DNA of 64,000 nt. Origin: Acephala macrosclerotiorum (lineage: Eukaryota; Ascomycota; Leotiomycetes; Helotiales; Mollisiaceae). The position numbers and the translations under genes are program-made. Positions 22,043 through 31,027 of this stretch are shown one piece after another (position 1 is the stretch's first letter; each line of letters starts with the position of its first letter). Below the pieces are notes generated by a model. It was not told where the DNA came from. It made no database searches and saw only the letters and a program-made list of their open reading frames with translations. The stretch is taken from assembly GCA_014904845.1 (NCBI GenBank), contig MU119205.1, positions 744,001 to 808,000 on the forward strand. The letters run 5' to 3'.

Positions 22043-22967
22043 AATCTACCAGGAAGGAGGACAACATTATTCGACTGTTCGATCATAGGAGATGACGAAG
22101 AACCTGGTCCGATTTTCAATTATGCACGTGTCTGGAGCCATACGAACGCTGCATTTCTCGTCGTCTCTTTCTTCGGGGCTTGTTTCTCCCACTAACTGCG
22201 TCAGCAACGCATTGACAATACGGCAGGTCGGCAGTGGGACGACACCAACAGGGACGCAAATCTTCAAGGCACACCCGAACATACGTCAAGGTACATTTCC
22301 GAGAACTATGAGGATGTTGAAACACTGCCCATTCACTCAAGTTCTATGCAGGGAGTAAGATGGAACTGTATTGTGGCAACTGCTATGGCTATTTTTATCA
22401 GCTGGGGGAGTACAGGTGCTAGTCTACTCATAGGTTACGAGTAAGTTCGGATTCATCACCATACCCCCTTTGTTCGTCCTCTCTCGTCCTCCAACTCAAG
22501 AATACTACTCATTCGACTCTCGACGGAACCCCCACAGTCGGCCTCGGCTGCGACTCAGGCGCCTACCTCCTTTACGGCACCCTATCCACAACCTCCTTCG
22601 CTCTCCTCCTCACCTCCGCATCCCTCTCCCAACCCTGGACCACCAGCACCCACCCTTCCCCAATCCTGGGTCCCCTACCCGTGGTTCTCCGCCTCTTCGG
22701 TAAATTTCTCGCCTTCATCAACACCATCTGGGTCATCCTAACCTCTATCCTCCAGTTCACAAATCTGTACGATAACTGTTGGTGCTCGGCTTCTGTCCTG
22801 GGCTTGGGCACGGAGGTTGGGCGATTTTGTTTGCAAGTGATGCGCAGATAGCGGAGATGAGTAGGGCGCCGTGGATTGGGGGCATTTTTATGAGTATTTT
22901 TGTTGGGTTAGTGGCGGGAGCGTTCTTTTTATTGAGTAGAGGTGTTGAGATTCTTAAGGATTTATAA
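22043..22967 (+). pseudogene. decayed gene for a polytopic membrane protein
   Basis: A coding frame runs from about 22043 (GDDEEPGPIFNYARVWSH, then NAAFLVVSFFGACF). It meets an in-frame TAA at 22193-22195, then continues in the same frame through DDTNRDANLQG and VRWNCIVATAMAIFISWG to LLIGYE, where a perfect GTAAGT donor begins at 22441. The next coding block, TPTVGLGCDSGAYLLYG with FLAFINTIWVIL and NLYDNCWCSASVLGLG, sits in a frame no AG acceptor can reach. The expected acceptor position before AACCCCC (22531) reads GG. A one-base shift near 22805 then separates it from HGGWAILFASDAQIAEM and the last membrane helix, ending at 22967. It belongs to a fungal hypothetical membrane-protein family (inference from pattern). 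At least three lesions argue for a dead gene; the two splice/frame ones could be assembly errors. Confidence 0.65.
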
Positions 22968-23007
22968 TGCTCATTTGAATTCTCCATTCTGTTACGCCAT
23001 GCTGCTT

Positions 23008-23155
23008 ACAATGTCCCAGTCCAGCTGGTACATTTTGAAGTGTTGATGATGTTTCTCTAGCCCGCAGTAGAACGCGTTCCGTCCTCCGCCCAGCCCACAA
23101 TGTCCCAGTCCACTTAGTACATTTTTTTTGAATTCTTCGATGTTTCTTTAGCCTA
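23008..23155. repeat. two-copy tandem repeat, period 89 nt
   Basis: The segment starting ACAATGTCCCAGTCCA at 23008 recurs at 23097. It is followed in both copies by a diverged but alignable tail (..GTACATTTT...GATGTTTCT.TAGCC..). The repeat lies just past the stop of the esterase gene on the opposite strand. Function unknown. Confidence 0.5.
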
Positions 23156-24041
23156 CGAGTCCTTCGGTGCATCAGCTGCAACCCCAACATCCATCTTTAA
23201 GAAACCGACGATCGTATCCAATCCATCCGGCTCCTTAAACCAATGCGATCCGTCCTCGAATACAGCGCTTGTAACCTCTTCCATTCCGAGATCCTTAAGC
23301 AGTTTACTCAATACTGTATGATTCCAAAAGGGGATCACCTCATCGTTCTTATTATGCGTCAAGAATACTTTCGTGTGCATGGCATCTTGAGCCACTGTAT
23401 CCCGAAGGTCAGCTTAAATTCGTTCAGCATGTGGTTCATGGACTAACCAATGTTTTGAATCTGGGCAAGTTTGGCTCGGTATCCCTGCGCTCCGTCTCCA
23501 CCGCGCCAACCTTTCAGATCTCCAAAGAGCGGCAACCATCCACAGACAGCAAAGCAACCTCCCAATGTACGTCCAAAACAAAGCACCATCATCACGGCGA
23601 GGGCGGCACCTTGACAGACTCCGCCTAAGACGATTCGTTCTCGACCCATATTTCTCGATAATGTTTCTTTTTCGATAATGTCCCAGACCAGCTGAGAACT
23701 TTTCATCAGGCCCGGCTTCTGGACCCCCCGTTGTTCTCACATAGCTTCTCCATATTCGGCACATCGAACCATCGGGCCTGCTGCGCTCGTAGTCGCAAAG
23801 TTGAGGGACCGGGACTCCTGATTGGAGCGGTTGGGAATATCCATCTGACGCTTGGGAATCTGTCCTTGAGATTCATGTTATCGGAATCCAGACTGGCAAG
23901 AACGCGATTTCTGAGTCGTACTCCGTTCTCGTTGAAACCGTGAAGCACGATGATCGTGTGGGTATGTGGGCTCGTGTTGTCGACAACCGTAACTTCTAGA
24001 GCTGGTAAAGACGGGAGCAGAATAGCTTTTGATTCTTCCAT
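23153..24041 (-). CDS. acyl-protein thioesterase/carboxylesterase-like hydrolase with Cys nucleophile; frame broken once
   Basis: Alpha/beta hydrolase of the phospholipase/carboxylesterase (APT1-like) family. The first part, 24041 down to about 23720, reads TIIVLHGFNENG, SVRWIFPTAPIRSPGPS and ARWFDVPNMEKLCENN. At a run of six G (minus strand; C6 on plus, around 23721-23730) one base appears missing. The next frame continues VQKPGLMKSSQLVWDIIEKE, ERIVLGGVCQGAALAVMM and GGCFAVCGWLPLFGD. A 53-nt intron (23395-23447, GTTAGT donor, GCTGACC branch) joins AQIQNI to VAQDAMHTK. THNKNDEVIP (Asp) and EDGSHWFKEPDG (His) complete the triad. The elbow G-V-C-Q-G has Cys where the family has Ser. The start could also be 24089. 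Either a recent frameshift or an assembly indel. Confidence 0.7.
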
Positions 24042-25264
24042 GTTGCTATCGTTGAACGTATAGCACTTATTAAGATGGGGCTTTTGCAAAGATAGAGAAA
24101 CTGATGCTTCGAGTATGGTGTTGAGAATGAAGAGAAAGCGAGAAGGAACGCGAGCAAACTACGGTGTTGTGTCAAATTGGAAGGAGCAAGACAGGCCGCC
24201 TCGTGACTTGAAACGTCGAATCAGGAAACAGCGACCTACGGCCAGCAAACAAATTTGCTTCGCCAGAATAATGAAGTCCAAACAGCTGCACAAACCTTGA
24301 TTGTCCTTATGCTGGACATCGAGGAAGAAGCCAAACAAGCGATAAATGGGGCTCTCTGTACGAACGCCAAGAACCTTTGGGTGCCCAGCGCTGTACAGGA
24401 GGAATAGGGAATCCTACAATGACATGTAATCTATCTACACCATTCTTTGAAAGAGCTCAAGTCCCGAACCCCAAATCTAAGTGAGAAGCAAAAGGAGAGA
24501 CTTTCCCTGCAATTTAAAATTAGAAACATCCCGTATTCTGGCAAAACAATGACTAGAAAATATGATTGCACTTCGCTAGAAGTTAAGGTGAGGCATGAAA
24601 ACTGCTGATTGGACAAAATCGGTGTCTGAAAGGAGTTCGGATATCTTGTATCATAGAGGCGAGGTTTGTTTGACTTACTCGGGCTCGTTTTGTGTTATGC
24701 TAAATTATGCGCTTGGTCTTCTTCATTATGTTGGAAGTGACCCATTGTCTCGTAGCTCGTGGATGAAGAAAGGCCTCGTTCTGTCCCAAGCAACTGGAAA
24801 TTATGGTACAGGACAAAACTGTTTCTTCAAGTCGCCTAATAGAACTCAGACCTGGGCAAGTCCGACATTGATCTTCGAAGGGCATGACTGACGACTGCAG
24901 AATGGCTTTCATGCAACATGTAATCCAGTGAGAAATTGTGGCAATGAAAGATACGTGATGGCCCAAGTGGTGGAATGGGATGAGAAAGAATGCCCCCTTA
25001 TTTGGAGTCCCCTAACCGCTGAGTGCTATCTTGCACCTAGTGGAGACCGCGGCACTACCGAAAAAGATGGCTAGAGTTCTTCCAACCCTTCGAATACGAA
25101 AGAGGAGAATCAAATGAGTCTAAAGTTTGAGAATACCTCTGAACAAAACTAACACAAACTACCAGATCTAACGCCCAAAGTGTAATAGCAGGCCTACCTC
25201 AAAACTTGTGAAAATAAGATCCACGTCGAAAGAGATTCACAAACTTTGCGCGATCGGCAGTCCC
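24042..25264. other. 1.2-kb intergenic region, nothing recognised
   Basis: Short open frames only, with no RNA genes or clear repeats. Promoter of the esterase at its left end. Confidence 0.35.
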
Positions 25265-26156
25265 TCAACCTATGAAAATACTTTCGGTTTGGCGCTTGCC
25301 ACCCTCCAATCCTTCCGTCGCTTCTCCATCCTGAGGCCATGGACGTAAGCCACACACGCCTACGATCCTGAAGACCTGCACGTGCCGCCGCAGGATTACG
25401 GGCATGCTGCACCCAAGAAGAGTGGCAATCGCGTCTCCAGATTGAGATGAAGCCGGAACCAATCTAACGTATTCATTTCGTGTAGTTGCCAGCCGACGTT
25501 CTCCCAACATCTTGGCTTTGACATCGTTGATAAAGTCTTGTGGTAGAGTTTCTGCAGTGGAGTGGTCCCAGTTACTACTCGCCCAACCCGACGAAGTTCT
25601 GTCATACACCAGGGAATCGGCATTTTGACCCAGGAATCGTTGCAGATAAGCCTCGTTGCCCACGAGAGTTTCGAACGGAATTTTCTGGAGCAAGGATTTG
25701 CCATGATTCCGGAACCAGGTCGCCAGATAGTTTTCGGGCCGCAACGAGGCACATGACAATTGCGGCGCGGTACGACGAGTCGTTACCGTACTGTGCCGTG
25801 TGCTTCTGTATTGCTGGTCGAGAGTCCTGTCGTCTCGATCTTCGTCATGATTCGTAATTGTTATGTCCTCAAGGACGTCTGTCAAAATTCCCTTGTAGGA
25901 AACCATCGATCCATGCTCGTCAAAATGGACATTTGCAAGAAACCCCTTGCTTGCATTAAATGCCTATCTTCCAGGATAGGCGTTCGTCGAAGGTTGAATG
26001 AGTCAGGTAGTCTAACTTATTTGTGGCTTTGATGACGGCTGCTGTGAAATTGGTGCACAGCTCGCAGCATGTACGGGTAAGGTTACGATAGTCTCCCGAT
26101 CGGGCTAGAGTCATCCAGCTAGCTAGCGGCACTAGGCACACCGGCACCACTTCCAT
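25265..26156 (-). pseudogene. 5'-truncated, frame-broken remnant of a HET-type gene
   Basis: Reading 26156 down, CTNFTAAVIKATNKLDYLTH with DERLSW matches the region after the HET domain that leads to the L-P-S-W motif. A one-base shift near 25985 leads into AFNASKGFLANVHFDEHG, which continues without a stop to 25265. Near the end, SSQSGDAIATLLGCSMPVILRR and VFRIVGVCG match the common C-terminal G-D-x-I-x-x-L-L-G-C-x-x-P-V-V-L-R motif of HET proteins. The HET domain itself (A-L-S-Y-x-W-G, L-W-I-D-A-L-C) is absent. Tokens are family-like, but I cannot name a parent gene. Confidence 0.6.
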
Positions 26157-26211
26157 CTTTTAACCTTCACCCACAACATATAGTTCACCTCCAGTCAAGA
26201 GCTTCTCCGAA

Positions 26212-27309
26212 ATGGACGAGGCCAGACCCCTCACGCTTGAAGCGTCGCCCCTCCGAAAGCTTCCACCTGAACTCATCCTCCACATAGCAAGCTATCTCCC
26301 ACCTAAATCAGCTGCGAGCTTAGCCCTCTCCTGCCATACTCTCCATTCATGCCTTGAGATGCAGTGTCTGCAACCCCTCAAGAATGCTGAGCGTTCGGTA
26401 GTAAATGGGTTTCTGCGTCTCCTAGACCGAGACCTTCCCGGCCACCTCCTGTGCCCGCATTGCAACAAATTCCATTCCATGTCCTCGGCCGAAACCCATC
26501 TGCCATCTCGACGTACGTCCCTAACTGGCAAGCCCTTGTTGGCATGCTGGAAGGCGGACTCAGGAAGTGATGTTAAAAAGGCAACTCACTTCGAGTTCTC
26601 GTCGACGATCTTCCGAATGGCAATGAAAGCTCACAGACAGGGCCACGACACTGCCAATTTGATCAACCTTCTATCCTACGGGACGACGAACTTTGTCCGC
26701 CGTGGCTTTGTAGAGCAATGTTCAGCTACGGTTCGAATCCAGGATGGCTCGCTCCTCGTGCGCGAGCAAAGAGTTTTCATGATACCATCCTCGCAAAAAC
26801 TCCCTCTTCCATGGCACGGTGGCATTGACATTTGTCCTCACATTCAGTTCGCGACAATGTTGGGTCTGTATAAGTATGGGATACAAATTCCGCATTCGGA
26901 CGCAATTGAGGGATATGAGAATAGCCAAGGTATCATATATTGCGAGCATTGTTACACCGAGTTCCGAGTAGATTTCAAGGGCTACGGGAGAGCTGGCAAT
27001 GCAATGTTCGTTACAAGATGGATGGATATTGGACAAGGGCGCGATCTAAGTGATTTCAAGTGGAGAAGTCGACTTTGGTTTCATGCTGGGACAATGGGAA
27101 GAAAAGTTACGTTTCGGCGAGGCTCTATTTGTGCCGCCTTTGAACAGAAGGCAAATTCTGAATTCAAGTTTGATTCGCTCTTAACTGCAGAGAATGAGAA
27201 GGATTTGCGAACGAAGAGCCCTTGGCCATGGCCTGAGAATGTCGAGCTCTCGTGCGACAGAGTTAGACGATACTTCGTGGTTAGACATGGGAGGTTCGTT
27301 CTCTTCTGA
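26212..27309 (+). CDS. F-box domain protein
   Basis: Single exon, 365 aa. The F-box occupies about residues 12-50 (LRKLPPELILHIASYLPPKS and SLALSCHTLHSCLE). It would dock Skp1 in an SCF ubiquitin ligase; the substrate is unknown. Two Cys-x2-Cys patches, LLCPHCNKFH (about residue 80) and IIYCEHCYTEFRV (about residue 244), resemble a split zinc site and are seen in a fungal F-box subfamily (inference). The C-terminal half has no WD40, LRR or Kelch repeats. The gene is flanked on both sides by HET remnants, a typical accessory setting. Confidence 0.75.
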   Translation: MDEARPLTLEASPLRKLPPELILHIASYLPPKSAASLALSCHTLHSCLEMQCLQPLKNAERSVVNGFLRLLDRDLPGHLLCPHCNKFHSMSSAETHLPSRRTSLTGKPLLACWKADSGSDVKKATHFEFSSTIFRMAMKAHRQGHDTANLINLLSYGTTNFVRRGFVEQCSATVRIQDGSLLVREQRVFMIPSSQKLPLPWHGGIDICPHIQFATMLGLYKYGIQIPHSDAIEGYENSQGIIYCEHCYTEFRVDFKGYGRAGNAMFVTRWMDIGQGRDLSDFKWRSRLWFHAGTMGRKVTFRRGSICAAFEQKANSEFKFDSLLTAENEKDLRTKSPWPWPENVELSCDRVRRYFVVRHGRFVLF

Positions 27310-28859
27310 GCGAGGAAGGAAGCGACGATACCGTGGGCACCTTCAGTTACAACAACAATAGCAACATTACGCAGCCATTCATGCTGCTTTGCTCTTTCCC
27401 AAAAGTGCCCATGTATGTGCTATTTAGTCTGCGGCCAGTTCCCGCTTCGCGATCTTCCTTTCTTCTTCTTCATGCTTGCCACGATGCCACCGTGGATCGA
27501 AATCACAACTTAGGCTTTCGCAGCCATTGGTTTTATCCAAGCACATACACAAGGTGGATCTTGGAAGAAGGGCACGTAGGAATGATTGTCGTCTGGCGGA
27601 CTGGGGATAGCACTTGTACTGTACTGTAGTGTGTCATCGTCTCGTAGCTTCAGCTCGAGGTGATTGAAGACCTACAGGCGGTGTGCATTGATCGAACTTC
27701 CATAACTTGTCCTCATTGAATGGAAGCAGCCTTTCTCTGCCTGTATTGCTCTCTTTATATGTCTTGTGACGAAAGTATCCCATATAAATGTAGCTCATCA
27801 TCTTGCACAACCTCTGAATGCTGTCAGAGCTGTCTAGTCATCGCTCGTTTCAGCTTGTTGACCGTCACATACTGCTCCATGAAAAGTATATTCACTACGA
27901 GACATCTGCCTTTGCTTCCGCATTATCTTGAATGCAGCGCCTTGGGAAGCTCTCCAGTGAGAAGTTTGCGAAGCGAGGTAGGAAGAGAATAACCAACCGT
28001 CGGGTAGTACTTCAAACAATCTAACATCAAGGTAGTTACAGAACAAAGACCGATAGGCTAGCGCTTACGCTGCCAACGAGATCACCCGGCAGCTACGCTC
28101 CTACGCAAATCTTCTATCTCTAAAGCTCCATGGAGTGCTAGAGTCTGTAGAAGACTCTCAGCTCTGAGAGTCTGGCACGGACTCAAGGAATTTCACAATT
28201 TAGGGACATATGGAAAATGTGTCAAAGACTGAGCATTGAATACACTACCGTGATCAGGTTGAGATCTTGTCAGAATATGTTGAAGTAATTAGAACTATAT
28301 AAGGAGAAGCTAATAATGTCCTACAAGTTGGGGGATGGGAAAGCGCAGAAAGCAAGACTTCGAAGAACTATAGCCACGTAATTGGCACTAATTTGTTCAA
28401 ATGATCCTCATGGGGAGGAACTTTGAAAGTATCATATCTCCGAGACCTCTTGTGCGTAGTAGTCTTGTGACTTATTACAAGACCATTATAGTTTTATTGT
28501 CTGGCCTCTAGTTCTAGGCGGCAGTGCTGGTGCGGATGTGATGTTCGGCAGGTTGCAAGGCAGAATTTACTAGTCACGTGTGACTGAACCAGAGGGATCC
28601 AAAATCAGCTCCGAGGAATCCTTATACGTTTAGCAAACAAGCGAGAACATATGCTGCCATTGACTATCTTAATAGGTTCAAAGAGGGGGCTGTGTTCAAG
28701 GCAGCAGGCATAGCAAAGTTTTATATAAAGATTACGGGGAAACTATTATCGATTATCGAGGGCCGAAAAGGATCCCTTCACGTATGCTCGGGTTGACTTA
28801 TCGTCATGCTTAGGGCTCTAAATAGGCTAGTAGGTAAGTGCGCTAATTCTACTTAATTA
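27310..28859. other. 1.5-kb stretch without a supported gene
   Basis: Scattered short frames only. From about 28080 onward the sequence is A+T-richer and full of stops in all frames, as in decayed accessory DNA. No repeat with recognisable ends. Confidence 0.35.
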
Positions 28860-29411
28860 GGGGTTTCCAGGGCCCACGAGCTGTGGAACGAAAGCCCTCG
28901 CAAAATAGAGGTCAACACCCCAATTTTTAGCGGTATTTCGTTCGAGGTCGATCAAGATATAAGCACAGTGCATCCACCCACAACTTGAAATTGCTCGAAT
29001 GTGTCTTGAGTTTCCGCAATTGATAGTGCGCACTAAACAGGTTTGGTGTAACTTGAATCTCCTTCCGGCTGAGAAGGATTTCCCTCCTGGTAGACGTCGA
29101 ATCGCCCCAGACATATGAAGGCATGCCATAGTCTCCCCACTCGTCAATATATTGCTACACAGCTGTTTAGATTCATTCTTGGATCTCTCCCACGCAAGTG
29201 GACGCAGCTTCATCCACTTTGATCGAAGTTCTGGTGTTGATATGGCACGGCCTTCGTCCTTGAAAAACGATTTCATACTCATGTGTGTGCTGATCAAGGG
29301 AGACGTGTTCGAGCTTGCAGCTAACCACTTCCAAACCACTAGCCTCACTCGGAGGGAGAATAGTGAGGATCGGATTTCATTCGCGGTGATGTTGAGGGGG
29401 TGGTACTCCAT
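28860..29411 (-). pseudogene. HET-domain pseudogene, N-terminal part only
   Basis: Read from 29411 down, MEYHPLN with ITANEIR is followed after a frame change by ILTILPPSEAS and VVSCKLEHVSLD. In further frames come MPSYVWGDSTSTRREILLS, VTPNLFSAHYQLRKL and FKLWVDALCLYLD. This is the opening of a HET domain (E-I-R-x-L, Y-x-A-L-S-Y-x-W-G-D, L-W-V-D-A-L-C-I-N) spread over three frames with internal stops, so it cannot be translated. It stops near 28860. It resembles a separate HET paralog rather than a copy of the intact gene at 7.2 kb. Confidence 0.7.
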
Positions 29412-29863
29412 GCTTCAGACCCTGTCCAAGGACTTGATGTCCATAATCAGATTTCGAACTGACCACAAAACTTTCCGAAATTCGAAATTGGTATGACTCC
29501 AACCTCAAGAAGCAAGGCTACGTTTGTGCAATGGTCTGCCAATGGGAGCGGTTATGAGACGCCTCACCAGCCTGAACAGTCAACTGAGTAAATCCGAACT
29601 CAAAGATATAGGATGTGCTGTGGTTATTGTTGCATGATTTTAAGGGATATATGTGTTTTGGAAATGGTCCGTCCAGGAGTATGGAGATGACGTAGTCTGC
29701 TTGATAGTGAAGAGAAGAGAAGTAGTTGGGCGAGGTGAGACATGGATTTGCAGTCACGTGCCAGCGCTAAAATGATCGCGAGCCGCGTCAAGCTACCTTG
29801 CCTTCAGCATCCAAAAACTACAACTCCAACTACACACCACCCACACCTTCAAGCACCTTCAAA
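29412..29863. promoter_or_regulatory. intergenic, upstream region of rpn12
   Basis: 452 nt with no supported gene; the Rpn12 leader and promoter lie here. No distinct element identified. Confidence 0.3.
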
Positions 29864-30728
29864 ATGGCCGAACGCGAACTCCAAGATATCCTCCGAAAAC
29901 TCAAGTCCTCTCACGACTACTCCGCCTGCTCCTCTCTCCTCTCCAAAGCAAAAATCACCCTCCTCAAACTCAAAGCCCTCACACCCCAACCAACAACCCC
30001 ATCCACTACCCTCCAACTCGCCCGCGAAGTCTTCGAAACTGGAGCTCTCCTCTCAATCCGCGCTAAAGATCCCGATGCCTTCACCCGCTACGTCCACCAA
30101 CTGACCCCTTTCTACGAACTCCCGCCTGAGAGGCTGAGTCCTGCGCATTCTGAGAAGAATAAGATCACGGGGCTGTATCTGTTGTTGCTCTTAACGCAGA
30201 GTGATTATGCGGGGTTCCATACGGAGTTGGAGGGTTTGGAGTTGAGACAGGGGAGAGAGGGGACTTTGGAGCAGGATAGGTATCTGGGGTATCCGATTAA
30301 GTTGGAGAGGTGGTTGATGGAGGGAAGCTATGATTTGGTGTGGAAGGCGATGGCGAGTCGGGAGGTGCCTAGCGAGGAGTATGGTGTTTTCAGCGAGGTA
30401 TGTACACAACTTCTTTGGTGAGAGTGTTCAGATGCTAATGTGTATTCAGATCTTGATCAACCAAATCCGCCACGAGATCGCGACATGCAGTCAGACCGCT
30501 TACCCATCTTTACCAATCTCCTCGACAAAAAATCTACTTTTCCTGGATAGCGAAGGAGCTGTTGTCGAGTTCGCACACACGAGAGGATGGTTGATCAAGG
30601 ATGGCCGGATATACTTTCCCCAACAAAGCAAGGTTCAGGTCGACGAGGAAGGTAACACGAAGGAGCTCAGCCAAATGGCCATTGAGAACACATTGGGCTA
30701 TGCACGAGAACTGGAGACGATCGTATGA
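29864..30728 (+). CDS. rpn12: 26S proteasome regulatory subunit Rpn12 (PSMD8)
   Basis: Lid subunit of the 19S regulatory particle; its incorporation completes lid assembly. Exons 29864-30397 and 30450-30728 flank a 52-nt intron (GTATGT donor, GCTAATG branch), joining GVFSE to ILINQIRHEIA; 270 aa as expected. PCI-domain features are AREVFETGALLSIRAKD, FTRYVHQLTPFYEL, KITGLYLLLLLTQSDYAGFH, LGYPIKLERWLMEGSYDLVW, IRHEIATCSQTAYPSLP and VVEFAHTRGWLIKDGRIYFP. The ATG at 29864 (MAERELQD) fits the family start better than the in-frame ATG at 29798. Confidence 0.93.
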
Positions 30729-31027
30729 GCGGCATCACATCGCATTTGCTCTAGCATAAAATCTTAGCATCAGAAATTCGGAGGACATTCAGTGTCAGGA
30801 GCATCAATCTTTGTATTCTAGACCGGCGCTCAGGCGTACACTTCAGAGACGACCTCAAGAATGGACTGCTTATGATATGATTCCACGTCCGATCTAAAGT
30901 CTTGTCCAGCAACTACAGTAACATTTCAATACTCCATACATGCGGCTGCTGAGTGCAAGTAGCCTAGATGACTACGATCTACGTTTTCCCGAAACTCCAT
31001 TTTCGTGCTCCCTATCTTTTGAGGAAA

